A stretch of 64,000 bases of DNA from Bacillus_BD sp963765265 (lineage in GTDB: Bacteria; Bacillota; Bacilli; Bacillales; Cytobacillaceae): the NCBI GenBank assembly GCA_963765265.1, contig CAVXVN010000012.1, positions 1-64,000 on the forward strand, in the 5' to 3' direction. A model generated the notes under the pieces. The model searched no databases, had not been told where the DNA came from, and was given only the letters and a program-made list of their open reading frames with translations. A program made the position numbers and the translations under genes. Position 1 is the first letter of the stretch. Each line of letters opens with the position of its first letter. Shown piece after piece: positions 18,727 through 28,125 of this stretch.

Positions 18727-20448
18727 TTGAAGATCCATGTCAGAAGAAAAAAGTATATTTTAATACTTTTAGTTATAATGATCACTATTGCTGTAGCCAT
18801 CCCTGCTTACTCACTTTATGGTTACATTAAAGATGTAGTGGTCAATGAAATTGGAAAAAATGCGGCTAATACTTCGAAGACGATTGCAGAATTTATTGAA
18901 CAGGATCTGGATTCCTACAAAAAATTATATGAGTCCAAGGAATACAAAGAAGGAACCTATGATAAGGGTTACTATGATAAAATGCATAAGCTTTTTAATT
19001 CGTTAAAGAAGCAAACAGGAGCTAAGTATATTTATACAGAAAAACGATTAACTGATGACGAAATTGTTTATATTTTAGACGCAACGGGTCAGATATTAGG
19101 TTTAAGAGAAAAGATGTCCCATTTAAAAATAAACACCTACAATAGTGAAGCTCCAATATATAGTGAAATTATCCCCGATAAAATATGGGGTCCCATTGTT
19201 TCTGGCTTCACCCCAATAATAGACAACGAAACAGGTGAAGTCTATGGATTCGTAGGAGTAGATTTTTCCTTACAATATGTAAAAGATATTCTCTTTAAAG
19301 TACAACTCATGATTACATTGGTCACCTTACTTATTATTTTTCTTTCTACTATCATCGCTTACATCCTTTTTCAAAGGGTAATGGATAGAGAGTATGTAGA
19401 AAGCCAACAGAAATACAAATCTCTAGCTGAAAATACTCCTGACTATATCTATATTTTAGATGAAAAAGGTCATTTTATTGAATCCAATCCCCAATTCGAG
19501 GCCATTACTGGGTATAGCCAATTTGATTTTATTAATCAAGATCCTTCTACTCTATTACTAGAGGAATATCGCAGCATAATGGATAACGGGATTGAACAAA
19601 CTCGTATAGGTTTGACGACTAGGAATGATATTCAAATAGAAACGAAGGATGGAACCATCCTCGATGTTCACGCAACAATATTTCCTATGCGCATCAATGA
19701 AAAGGTCATGGGTACATTTATTTATGGCCGAGATGTGACCAAAATGAAAGAAACGGAAAAAATGTTACTCAGGGCAGAAAAATTATCAGTTATAGGAGAG
19801 CTGGCTGCTGGTATTGCACATGAAATACGAAACCCATTAACGTCAATACGAGGATTTATCCAATTATTACATTCCGACGACCAGATCCATTCCACTTATT
19901 ATCACGTGATGTTAGAGGAGATTGATCGAATCAATGAAATCGCTGGCGAACTTCTTGTACTGGCCAAACCTAATAAATTACAGTTAGTCAAAGGTAATAT
20001 TGAAGGGGTCATACAGTCTGTTATCACTTTATTAACACCTCAATCTAAACTGAATGGTATAGATATGTTTATCAAAGCATTGGACCCTATTCCAGAAATA
20101 GATTGTGAACCCAACAGTTTAAAACAGGTATTCATTAATATGATTAAAAATTCTATTGAAGCTGAAGCGAAAAAGATCGAAATTACACTAAGTAAAACCA
20201 AAGATAATTTCGTAAAAGTCATGATAAAAGATGACGGATGTGGAATCGATGAAGAAAGAATCAAACGTCTTGGAGAACCTTTTTATTCGATGAAAGAAAA
20301 AGGAACGGGACTGGGATTAACGGTCAGTTATAAAATTTTAGCGGATCACCACGCAACACTTCGCTATTCCAGTCAGTTAGGTCAGGGAACAGAGGTAGAA
20401 ATTTGTTTGCCGATTCATGCGGGCCATCATAAATCAGTGAATGGTTAG
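18727..20448 (+). CDS. Orphan sensor histidine kinase (Cache-PAS-HisKA-HATPase)
   Basis: Membrane kinase of 573 residues. A first membrane helix (about residues 8-30) and a second (about 193-220) bound an extracytoplasmic domain of about 160 residues that fits a Cache-type sensor. A PAS domain follows (about 230-345, NTPDYIYILDEKGHF). The phosphorylated His lies in GELAAGIAHEIRNPLTSIRG; ATP-binding N, G1 and G2 boxes are NMIKNSIEA, DDGCGIDEE and KGTGLGLTV. Layout resembles sporulation kinases KinB-KinE of Bacillus. No response regulator lies nearby. The start is a TTG with AAGGA 11 bases upstream; GTG 18718 is too close to that site. The signal is unknown. Confidence 0.85.
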   Translation: MKIHVRRKKYILILLVIMITIAVAIPAYSLYGYIKDVVVNEIGKNAANTSKTIAEFIEQDLDSYKKLYESKEYKEGTYDKGYYDKMHKLFNSLKKQTGAKYIYTEKRLTDDEIVYILDATGQILGLREKMSHLKINTYNSEAPIYSEIIPDKIWGPIVSGFTPIIDNETGEVYGFVGVDFSLQYVKDILFKVQLMITLVTLLIIFLSTIIAYILFQRVMDREYVESQQKYKSLAENTPDYIYILDEKGHFIESNPQFEAITGYSQFDFINQDPSTLLLEEYRSIMDNGIEQTRIGLTTRNDIQIETKDGTILDVHATIFPMRINEKVMGTFIYGRDVTKMKETEKMLLRAEKLSVIGELAAGIAHEIRNPLTSIRGFIQLLHSDDQIHSTYYHVMLEEIDRINEIAGELLVLAKPNKLQLVKGNIEGVIQSVITLLTPQSKLNGIDMFIKALDPIPEIDCEPNSLKQVFINMIKNSIEAEAKKIEITLSKTKDNFVKVMIKDDGCGIDEERIKRLGEPFYSMKEKGTGLGLTVSYKILADHHATLRYSSQLGQGTEVEICLPIHAGHHKSVNG

Positions 20449-20623
20449 AGGCGGAAAAACGGACTGGTTATTGCTTTGGTGCTTCATATAGAGTATGGTG
20501 GAGAAAATAATTCTACGTTTAGGATAAGAGTTGTTTTGTCTTGTTCTGATATTTTTTCAGACGTGACTATAGTATGATCATCATTAAAAGGACCAATATG
20601 AAGGTAGAAGGAGATCGAATCGT

Positions 20624-21067
20624 TTGAAAAGTATAGAAGCAAAAGGTGCTTTACCGGAAAATTATGAGGAATTAAAAAAACAGGCCAGTCGAACATCTAA
20701 TTGGAGAGATCGCTTAGATGCAGTCGAAGAGTTAGGACAGTGGCAGAATCAACAGGTAATCGATGTACTAACGCATATGTTGAAAGATGATGCCGTTTAT
20801 AAAGTTCAAGAAGCTGCATTTCGAAAGCTGAAAAAGTTTGGTGAAGATGTTCAATTACCGCCAAGGAAAAAAGGTGACTTGATTAAAGGTGTTAATAAGA
20901 TCTTGTTAAGAATAAAAAAGAGTCTGCCAGAAGGTCACAGTTATAAAGAATTTAAAGAGAAGTTGAAGAAGATGCGGCTTGATGTGTACGATACCTACGA
21001 AGGCGATAAGGGTGCCGATTTTGATAAATGGCTTGAAAATATGTGGGTCTCAGTATCGAAAAGGTAG
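20624..21067 (+). CDS. HEAT-repeat domain protein
   Basis: Basic protein of 147 residues starting with TTG after AAGGAGAT. Residues about 20-75 show two helical repeats (WRDRLDAVEELGQWQNQQVI and YKVQEAAFRKLKKFG) typical of HEAT repeats, which bind proteins. The rest is a Lys-rich helix and an acidic tail ending WLENMWVSVSKR. Similar short HEAT proteins occur in bacilli. No enzyme motif is visible and the partner is unknown. Confidence 0.7.
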   Translation: MKSIEAKGALPENYEELKKQASRTSNWRDRLDAVEELGQWQNQQVIDVLTHMLKDDAVYKVQEAAFRKLKKFGEDVQLPPRKKGDLIKGVNKILLRIKKSLPEGHSYKEFKEKLKKMRLDVYDTYEGDKGADFDKWLENMWVSVSKR

Positions 21068-21120
21068 GCCTCGTCAAATGGTTTAAAAACATCCCTAATG
21101 ATAGGTGAGATCACAAAGGA

Positions 21121-21150
21121 CGCCGTTCGAAAATAGAACGGCGTTTTTAT
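21121..21150 (+). terminator. Terminator after the HEAT-repeat gene
   Basis: CGCCGTTC pairs with GAACGGCG around an 7-base loop, followed by five T and a T-rich stretch. Confidence 0.9.
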
Positions 21151-21245
21151 TTTCTTTATCTACTTTTCTTTATTGTTTTCATTTGCTTTTTGTTTACTCT
21201 TGTCTAGTTTAAGTGAAGGATGGAGAAATGGAAGTGTGTAATTGA

Positions 21246-21274
21246 TTGACAATTCTGTTTTTAAATTTTATAAT
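21246..21274 (+). promoter_or_regulatory. Consensus sigma-A promoter of the marR-citrate synthase unit
   Basis: TTGACA at 21246-21251 and TATAAT at 21269-21274 are separated by exactly 17 bases, a perfect housekeeping promoter. A second TATAAT nine to eleven bases further on lies inside the first operator palindrome. Confidence 0.85.
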
Positions 21275-21275
21275 A

Positions 21276-21324
21276 GTTCTATAATGAACAGTTCAAAATA
21301 GAACGAAATAGAACAAAATAGAAC
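21276..21324 (+). promoter_or_regulatory. Phased GTTC/GAAC operator array
   Basis: Two palindromes of the form GTTC-N6-GAAC lie at 21276-21289 and 21291-21304. They are followed by direct GAAC half-sites at 21311 and 21321, each 10 bp from the last, so all sites face one side of the helix. The array starts one base past the -10 box and covers the transcription start. The regulator encoded just downstream is the obvious candidate to bind it. Confidence 0.6.
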
Positions 21325-21363
21325 AATGTAAATATACAAAAGTACAAGGAAATGGTTAATCGA

Positions 21364-21807
21364 ATGGATAATAATGTGGAAATTCTATTCAAAGGTCAGC
21401 AATATAAAAAAATATATGAAAGAATATACAATCAGATTTCAAAAAAATATGGACTTACAATGATTGAAATCGAGATTTTATTATTCTTGGAGAAGAATCA
21501 GTCTTACAATACAGCTAAAGACATAGTCGAATTGAAATTTTATGCAAAATCCCATGTTTCTAAAGCGATTGATTCCTTAATCCATAAAGGCTATGTGCTA
21601 GGAAATTTGGACGAACAGGATAGAAGATGTATTCATTTAAAAATAGCTGAAGCCGCTGAACAGATTATTAGGGAAGCAAATGAAATGCGAAATAATCTAA
21701 TAAATATTCTTTATAAGGATCTTACATGGGAAGAAAAAAGACTAATGGAATCTGTGGCAAAAAAAGTAGCGAATAACATCAAAGAGGCATTGGAAAAGGA
21801 TGAATAG
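21364..21807 (+). CDS. MarR-family transcriptional regulator
   Basis: Winged-helix regulator of 147 residues. The core runs from TMIEIEILLFLEKNQSYNTA through KFYAKSHVSKAIDSLIHKGY (recognition helix) to the wing LDEQDRRCIHLKI, followed by a C-terminal dimer helix. The ATG at 21352 abuts the AAGGA site, so ATG 21364 is preferred although spacing is long. It lies under a perfect promoter overlaid by a phased operator array and 127 bases before a citrate synthase gene, so it probably represses itself and perhaps that gene. The ligand is unknown. Confidence 0.8.
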   Translation: MDNNVEILFKGQQYKKIYERIYNQISKKYGLTMIEIEILLFLEKNQSYNTAKDIVELKFYAKSHVSKAIDSLIHKGYVLGNLDEQDRRCIHLKIAEAAEQIIREANEMRNNLINILYKDLTWEEKRLMESVAKKVANNIKEALEKDE

Positions 21808-21934
21808 TATCTCTTAAACTCTTAAAGTGAATGATTACAACTAGATGCTGAAAGTAGAGCAGCAAAATAAATGGAAATGGGCATAATTAGAAAATAAGGA
21901 AATAGGATGGAGAATCCTAAAATGGAGGAAGAAT

Positions 21935-23303
21935 ATGCAGGATAATAAAAAAGAAACAATCGAAAATTACACGAATAAGTACAGCCAAATTTTCAAAGAA
22001 AATGGTTTGATTGACAGCAGTTTAGATGAAATGTATGGAGTAAATCGTGGTCTAAGAGATAAGAATGGGAAAGGCGTACTTGCTGGACTTACCAAAATTT
22101 CATTAATTCAGTCTACTGAAGAAATAGATGGAAAGAGTGTGCCTTGTGAGGGGAAACTTTTTTATCAAGGCTATGATATTAATGATTTAGTAAAGGGATT
22201 TGTAAAAAATAAGCGTTATGGATTTGAAGAAATCACCTATTTACTATTATTTTCTGAGCTTCCAAATGAAGAGCAGTTGGTAGAATTCAAAGGAATTCTA
22301 AAAGACTCAAGGAATTTGCCAAGGAATTTTGTAAGAGATGTCATTATGAAAGCACCAAGTAAAGACATAATGAATTCTTTAACGAAAAGTGTCCTTACAC
22401 TTGCTTCCTATGATGATCGGGTATCTGATTTATCATTGGATAACGTACTAAGAGAATGTCTTACGCTAATCAGTGTTTTTCCTATGCTATCTGTCTATGC
22501 GTATCATGCCTATAAGCATTATGAATGTGACGAAAGTCTTTATATCCACAGACCGGATGACAATCTTTCCGTGGCAGAAAATATACTAAGAATGCTAAGA
22601 CCGGATAAGCAATATTCTAAACTGGAAGCAAGTGTACTCGATGTGGCTTTAGTACTTCATATGGAGCATGGTGGAGGAAATAATTCAACCTTCACAACAA
22701 GAGTGGTTTCCTCAGCGGGTTCTGATACCTACTCAGTTATTGCGGCCGCTTTATCTTCTTTAAAAGGACCTAAACATGGTGGGGCCAATATTAAGGTAGT
22801 AGAGATGATGCAAGATATTAAATCCCATGTTGCAGATCTAAACGATGAAGAAGAAATTAAAGGCTATTTAACTAAAATCTTAAATAAGGAAGCCTTTGAT
22901 AATAGAGGTTTGATCTATGGAATGGGACATGCTGTATACTCTATTTCTGATCCAAGGGAAAAAGTGTTTAAGGAATTTGTAGAAAATCTTGCTGATGAAA
23001 AAGGTAGAAGAGCTGATTTTGAATTATATTCGATGATTGAGAGAATGGCTCCGGAAGTAATAGCAAAAGAACAGACGTATCTATAAGGGAGTCAGCGCCA
23101 ATGTTGACTTTTATAGTGGACTTGTCTACAGCATGCTAGATATTCCTATTGAACTCTATACCCCTCTTTTTGCGATGGCCAGAATTGTAGGATGGAGTGC
23201 GCATCGTATGGAAGAACTGATCAATGGAGATAAAATCATTAGACCTGCCTATAAAAGCGTTTCTACTGATAAAAACTATGTGGAAATGAGCGAACGATCA
23301 TAA
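21935..23303 (+). pseudogene. Citrate synthase (clostridial type), broken by one frameshift
   Basis: Condenses acetyl-CoA with oxaloacetate. The first frame gives 383 residues with KSVPCEGKLFYQGYDINDLV, the catalytic His in MEHGGGNNSTFTTR and a second His in MGHAVYSISDPR. It stops at 23086. The next frame continues as ANVDFYSGLVYSMLDIPIEL and IVGWSAHRMEELI to a stop at 23303. The Asp of NVDFYSG is the third catalytic residue, so the truncated product would be inactive. Removing one base near CTATAAGGG restores about 455 residues. The sequence resembles clostridial enzymes more than Bacillus CitZ/CitA. GGAGGAAG lies before ATG 21935. Confidence 0.88.
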
Positions 23304-23332
23304 AAGGATAGCTCATAATAACGATGTCATTT

Positions 23333-23382
23333 GGTCCATTCCCTGCTGTAATCAGACAGGGGATGGACCTTTTAGTTTTTTT
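23333..23382 (+). terminator. Terminator after the citrate synthase gene
   Basis: GGTCCATTCCCTG pairs with CAGGGGATGGACC, followed by TTTTAGTTTTTTT. Confidence 0.85.
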
Positions 23383-23527
23383 ATGCCTTCTTTTTAAAGA
23401 AGGATATTTTCAATTTGTGTTAACATCAAAGCAACCTTGAACAGTAAAAGAGTGATATTGTTTCTCATTCTGAATTTCTATATGATGAGAGTGATAACGT
23501 ATATGAGTAGATACGAGGAGAGGTAAA

Positions 23528-24493
23528 ATGAAAGCACTGATCTTTGAGATGTTTGGCGGACCCGAAGTGTTGCAATATAAAGAAATTCTGGATCCTATTA
23601 TTAAAGACAATGAATTGTTGGTTAGGATGAAGGCGATTGGATTAAATTTCGCAGATATATATAGAAGAAAAGGAAATTATCATCTAGCTGGTAAGCCACC
23701 ATACATATTGGGCTATGAGGGTGCGGGGATTGTGGAACAAATTGGCGTTGGAATAACGAATATAAAGGTTGGAGACCGTGTCGCGTTTGCTGATGTACCT
23801 TTTGCAAATGCTGAGCTCGTTGCTCTTCCTATGGAAAAGGTGATTCCATTACCAGATGAAATTTCATATGAGACAGCTTCATCTGTTTTACTTCAAGGGT
23901 TAACAGCTCATTACTTAACAAAAGACAGTTATGAAATAAAAGCCGGTGAAACGATACTCATTCACGCAGCAGCAGGTGGAGTGGGTCAAAACCTTATTCA
24001 GATCGGTAAATTATTAGGTGGAAGGGTAATTGGTCTTACTTCTTCAATAGATAAGTCTAAAGCTGCTTATTCTGCAGGCGCAGATTCTGTGTTTTTATAC
24101 GAAGATGAATGGATTGAGAAAGTAAAACAATTAACAAACGGAATGGGAGTGGATGTTGCTTATGATTCGGTAGGATCTACTTTAGCAGACAGCTTTGAAG
24201 TTACTAAAATTGGAGGTACCGTTGTCTTTTATGGGATGTCAGGTGGAGACCCAGCTCCTGTGGACCCAAGGATGTTGATGGATACGTCTAAAACATTGAC
24301 TGGTGGAGATCTTTGGAATGTTCTGACGTCCTTCGAAGAAAGAAAGGCACGTTCAAAACAATTATTTGATTGGATTAAAGAAGGGAAAATAAAAGTAAAA
24401 GAACCAACTGTTTTTTCTTTAAAGGATGGATATAAAGCACATGTTTTACTGGAAAGTAGAAAAAGTGTAGGGAAAATTTTAATGATACCTTAA
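23528..24493 (+). CDS. Zinc-independent quinone oxidoreductase (MDR family)
   Basis: NADPH-dependent reductase of 321 residues, QorA-like. An N-terminal GroES-like domain contains GLNFADIYRRKGNYH and GYEGAGIVEQIG. The Rossmann domain carries HAAAGGVGQNLIQIGKLLG, and GGTVVFYGMSGGDPAPVD closes it. The structural and catalytic zinc ligands of alcohol dehydrogenases are missing, which fits quinone or enone reduction. GAGGAGAG lies before ATG 23528. It has its own strong terminator and no operon partner, so the physiological substrate is open. Confidence 0.88.
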   Translation: MKALIFEMFGGPEVLQYKEILDPIIKDNELLVRMKAIGLNFADIYRRKGNYHLAGKPPYILGYEGAGIVEQIGVGITNIKVGDRVAFADVPFANAELVALPMEKVIPLPDEISYETASSVLLQGLTAHYLTKDSYEIKAGETILIHAAAGGVGQNLIQIGKLLGGRVIGLTSSIDKSKAAYSAGADSVFLYEDEWIEKVKQLTNGMGVDVAYDSVGSTLADSFEVTKIGGTVVFYGMSGGDPAPVDPRMLMDTSKTLTGGDLWNVLTSFEERKARSKQLFDWIKEGKIKVKEPTVFSLKDGYKAHVLLESRKSVGKILMIP

Positions 24494-24508
24494 AAATAAA
24501 GAATATTT

Positions 24509-24559
24509 GCAGATGGGTTCGAGAAATAGTAATAGATTATCGAACCCATCTGCTTTTAT
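24509..24559 (+). terminator. Strong terminator after the quinone oxidoreductase
   Basis: Perfect 14-bp stem GCAGATGGGTTCGA/TCGAACCCATCTGC followed by TTTTATTT. Confidence 0.9.
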
Positions 24560-24564
24560 TTCAA

Positions 24565-24753
24565 TTGGTAAATAAATGGGTTAACGTAGTTGTCCACTTT
24601 TTCTCCTATTTGTTATTCGTGATTTATGCGCTGCCAATTACGATTATGATCATTTTTTCCTTTACGGATACCTATAGTATTTCGACAGGCACACTTTCAT
24701 TGGAGCATTATACTTTTTAGCACTATGCGAGAATTCTGATGGGCGCCTCGGCA
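24565..24753 (+). pseudogene. Remnant of an ABC transporter permease
   Basis: About 63 codons read LVNKWVNVVVHFFSYLLFV then IYALPITIMIIFSFTDTYS and SISTGTLSLEHYTF, stop, and continue in frame as HYARILMGAS. The run of one membrane helix and a FSFTDTYS loop is typical of the N-terminus of a binding-protein-dependent permease of the polyamine, phosphonate or iron type. There is no conserved EAA motif left. It has no ribosome site, carries a nonsense codon at 24718 and is cut off. Confidence 0.6.
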
Positions 24754-24904
24754 AAAAAATGCTGTAAAATTTTGTATGATAGTAAAAAGAAACGTGCAGA
24801 ATGTTACGTTTCGTTATAAGATTTATCCATACCGACATTTCTTTACAAGAAATGTTCGATGCTTGAATGGGTTTAATAACTTTTATGCGAAAGGAAGTTG
24901 AGAA

Positions 24905-25805
24905 GTGACCTTATCCAATGTGCAATATAAAAACATACAATTGCCTAATGGCGAAACCATCGCCTATCAAGAAAGAGAAGGTGGGCACAAAAAGATATTG
25001 CTTGATTCATGGGAATATGACATCCTCCGTACATTGGGATCTTATTCTTGAAAATATGGATCCAAGTTATAAACTATATGCCATTGATATGAGGGGATTT
25101 GGTCGTTCAACCTATCATAATCAAATTCGCTCTATTAAAGATTTTTCGGATGATGTTGCGGAATTTACGAAGGCGGTTTCCTTGAGCAATTTTTCCGTAA
25201 TTGGTTGGTCGACAGGTGGGGCAGTGGCGATGCAGTTTGTAGCTGAAAATCCCGGAATATGTAAAAAACTAGTATTATTGGCGTCCGCTTCAACAAGGGG
25301 CTATCCTTTCTATGGAACGAAAGCGGATGGGCAGCCTGATTTCGAGAATCGCCTTACAACCTATGAAGAAGTCAAATTGGATATGGGGAAAACAAAACTC
25401 TATCAGACTGCCTACAAAATAAAAGATCGAGAATTTTTAAAAATGGTGTGGGACTCGCTTATATATACGAAAAACCAACCGAATGCAGAGAAATATGAGG
25501 AATATATCGATGATATGATGACTCAAAAAAATTTGGCAGAAGTATACTACTCCTTGAATACATTTAACATTAGTGAGAAACATAATGGATTAATTGATGG
25601 AAATGGTCTTGTAAAAAATATTAAACTTCCAGTCTTAGTTCTTCGTGGTGATCGTGATTTAATCATACGAGAATATATGACAAAAGAAATTATGGAAGAT
25701 TTGGGAGATGTAGCGAGATTTGTAGAATTAAAGGATTGTGGACATTCTCCTTTAATGGACGATCTTGACCAATTGCTTCATGTAATCACAGAATTTTTGG
25801 GCTGA
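24905..25805 (+). pseudogene. Alpha/beta hydrolase, broken by one frameshift
   Basis: The GTG at 24905 follows AAAGGAAG and opens a frame reading NVQYKNIQLPNGETIAYQER, then KKILL. At about 25004 one extra G shifts the frame; removing it gives ILLIHGNMTSSVHW, the oxyanion motif. The rest, from 25005 to 25805, continues MRGFGRSTY, the nucleophile elbow GWSTGGAVAMQF (GxSxG), the Asp in LRGDRDLII and the catalytic His in DCGHSPLMDD. Full length would be about 299 residues. It could be an esterase, lipase or dehalogenase-like enzyme. An in-frame ATG-like start at 24918 is an artefact of the shift. The 3' end has a diverged copy at 32276. Confidence 0.8.
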
Positions 25806-25838
25806 TATGAGTTGTTTTAATTAGAATAATATAATTTA

Positions 25839-25877
25839 AAAGAGCCTAATCGCATTATAAATGGATTAGGCTCTTTT
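25839..25877. terminator. Bidirectional terminator between hydrolase and glycan island
   Basis: Perfect 11-bp stem AGAGCCTAATC/GATTAGGCTCT with a loop and T/A tracts on both sides. It lies between the plus-strand hydrolase and the end of the minus-strand island. Confidence 0.85.
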
Positions 25878-25932
25878 CATAACTGAGTTTTTCTAACACA
25901 AAATATTTCGAGGGGCAAAAGTAAAAATGGCC

Positions 25933-27006
25933 TTAAAGATTACAATATTCAGCGATTTGTTTGACACATAATTTATAAACATTTGTTTGTTTATACTGTT
26001 TATACCATTCTATTGTTTTCTCTACTGTTTGATCAATACCCCATCTTGGATGCCAATTTAATTTATACTGTGCTTTACTAATGTCTAAACTTAATAAATT
26101 TGCTTCATGTAAAGTGGAACTTTTTTGTTCTTCTATCCATCTTCCACCTTCCCAATGACTCAGTACTTTATTGACAAGCTCTTCAACTGAAATGATACTG
26201 TCAGATGCAGGTCCGAAGTTCCAGGCACCTGAATAGAGAGGGCCATTTTCCAATATTTTCGCCGCAACTGTGAGATATCCACCCAGTGGCTCAAGAACGT
26301 GCTGCCAAGGCCTGATAGATCTTGCCGATCGAATGACGATATCTTGATTGGCTTCTAATGATCTTACACAATCTGGAATAATTCTGTCTAAAGACCAGTC
26401 ACCTCCGCCAATCACATTTCCAGCCCTAACAGATGCAATCACTTTCCCATGTTTTGCAAAACATTCTAAAGGGAAGTAAGAATTTCGATAGGAGGACAAT
26501 AATAATTCACAGCATCCTTTACTGGAACTATAGGGATCATATCCACCCATCGGATCGTTTTCTCGATAGCCCCAAACCCACTCTTTGTTTTCATAGCATT
26601 TATCACTCGTGACCATAATTCCCACTTTTGTTGTGTCGCTTTTCCGAATCGCTTCTAACACATTCATAGTGCCGATCACATTAACTTCATACGTGTAAAG
26701 GGGATGTTCATAAGAGTATTTTACTAATGATTGTGCGGCTAAATGAAAAACAATGTCTGGTTTATATTGGTCGAATACGCTCATTAACCTATCGAAATCT
26801 CTAATATCTCCACGAATATCTATGATTTTGTCTTTTAAGTTTGATAAAAGATAGAGGTTATTTTCAACTTCGGGGTCCAGTGCATAACCAATTACATTTG
26901 CTCCTATTTCATTTAACCATATGGCAAGCCAGGCTCCTTTAAAGCCTGTATGTCCTGTAATCAGAACATTTTTACCTTTAAATAATTGGTTTACATTTTC
27001 AAACAT
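25933..27006 (-). CDS. rfbG: CDP-glucose 4,6-dehydratase
   Basis: NAD-dependent short-chain dehydratase of 357 residues that turns CDP-glucose into CDP-4-keto-6-deoxyglucose. The Rossmann motif GHTGFKGAWLAIWL is diagnostic of this subfamily. HLAAQSLVKYSY, a TSDKCYENKEW segment and the catalytic YSSSKG (Tyr and Lys) follow. A start GTG lies at 27024, but AAGGTGAG before ATG 27006 supports the shorter form. It is the last gene of the minus-strand island, directly after the SDR gene. It uses the product of the cytidylyltransferase at 28126. Confidence 0.9.
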   Translation of the reverse strand: MFENVNQLFKGKNVLITGHTGFKGAWLAIWLNEIGANVIGYALDPEVENNLYLLSNLKDKIIDIRGDIRDFDRLMSVFDQYKPDIVFHLAAQSLVKYSYEHPLYTYEVNVIGTMNVLEAIRKSDTTKVGIMVTSDKCYENKEWVWGYRENDPMGGYDPYSSSKGCCELLLSSYRNSYFPLECFAKHGKVIASVRAGNVIGGGDWSLDRIIPDCVRSLEANQDIVIRSARSIRPWQHVLEPLGGYLTVAAKILENGPLYSGAWNFGPASDSIISVEELVNKVLSHWEGGRWIEEQKSSTLHEANLLSLDISKAQYKLNWHPRWGIDQTVEKTIEWYKQYKQTNVYKLCVKQIAEYCNL

Positions 27007-27036
27007 TTTCACTCTCACCTTCACTTAATGAATGGA

Positions 27037-27993
27037 CTATATAAACAGATTGCTGTTTTGTTTATACCAGTTGATTGTTCTGATCAGTCCCTCTTCTAGT
27101 GTTTCTGTGGGTTTCCAATGTAGTGTAGTTTTAATTTTACTAATATCCGGTAGAGGGCAATGTCTTTCGTTGATTCTATCTGGAATAGCACCATAAACGG
27201 GTTCTTGCTTTGTTTCCATATGGTAAAAAATTAAGGAAACAAAATGTTTTAATGGATAAACTTCTCCGCTACCTATATTAAAAATGTCATTTTGGATAGA
27301 AGGGTCCAGTGCTACCATGACCATTCCATCAATGATGTTTCCTACATAACAGTAATCTCTGAATTGCTCACATGAAGTCAAGCCGACTTCTTGGTTTCTC
27401 AGCAAACTCTTAATAATATAACCGAATAATTTATCGGGATCTTCTCCTTCTCCAAATATGCCAAAGGGTCTTAAAGTAACAATAGGGAGTTTGATTTCCA
27501 ACGCCATTTGATGGGAAAGGATAGTTGCTGCAGCCTTTGTGCTTCCGTAAATATCTACAGGAGATAACAGCATTTCCTCATGGATGGCCATACTTTTATC
27601 TCCATATTCAGAGCTACTTCCAAGATTTATTAATTTTTCGCAGCCAACTACATGTGCTGCATGGACGATATTCATTGTCCCTAGCACATTTATTTGTAGC
27701 GCATCAATATCGCTTTTTTGTTTCGTATTAACCCCATATGCGGCAAGATGAAATATATAATGGGGAGCAAATGGTACTGTTGCTTGTAGGACCTCTGCTC
27801 GATTTTGTATATCGGCATGAAAAACTGTAACATTTTTCAAAACATCAAGAATTCGCCATGGATTTGATGTTTCACGCACCAACACAGCAACTTGAGCTTT
27901 TTCCTGAAGTAATCTTCGAATTAAGTGTGAACCAATAAATCCAAATCCCCCAGTAATTAGGACTCTTTTATTTTCAAAAGAAAATGTATTCAT
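27037..27993 (-). CDS. NAD-dependent epimerase/dehydratase (SDR family), CDP-sugar acting
   Basis: Extended SDR of 318 residues. The N-terminus carries GGFGFIGSHLIRRLL (cofactor), HLAAYGVN and the catalytic YGSTKAAA with Ser in LGSSSEYGD. Its position between the CDP-glucose dehydratase and the cytidylyltransferase suggests it reduces or epimerises CDP-4-keto-6-deoxyglucose, like CDP-abequose or CDP-paratose synthases. No 3-dehydrase (RfbH) is present, so the end product is more likely a 6-deoxyhexose than a 3,6-dideoxyhexose. ATG 27993 is chosen because AAAGGA lies upstream at correct spacing; the frame extends to 28032. Confidence 0.8.
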   Translation of the reverse strand: MNTFSFENKRVLITGGFGFIGSHLIRRLLQEKAQVAVLVRETSNPWRILDVLKNVTVFHADIQNRAEVLQATVPFAPHYIFHLAAYGVNTKQKSDIDALQINVLGTMNIVHAAHVVGCEKLINLGSSSEYGDKSMAIHEEMLLSPVDIYGSTKAAATILSHQMALEIKLPIVTLRPFGIFGEGEDPDKLFGYIIKSLLRNQEVGLTSCEQFRDYCYVGNIIDGMVMVALDPSIQNDIFNIGSGEVYPLKHFVSLIFYHMETKQEPVYGAIPDRINERHCPLPDISKIKTTLHWKPTETLEEGLIRTINWYKQNSNLFI

Positions 27994-28125
27994 CATGATC
28001 CTTTCAATATTGTTATTTCTTAAAATAGACATAGATAGAATAAAATATGGAAAATAGTGAAGTGTGTAGGAATGATTAGGAAATGATAGGAGAAATATGC
28101 AGGAATGATTAATTAATCACTTTAC

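Noticed and set aside
24918..25004. Alternative N-terminus of the hydrolase in the downstream frame
   Set aside because: The residues read CNIKTYNCLMAKPSPIKKEK and do not fit the fold, whereas the other frame gives a typical N-terminus and a good ribosome site.
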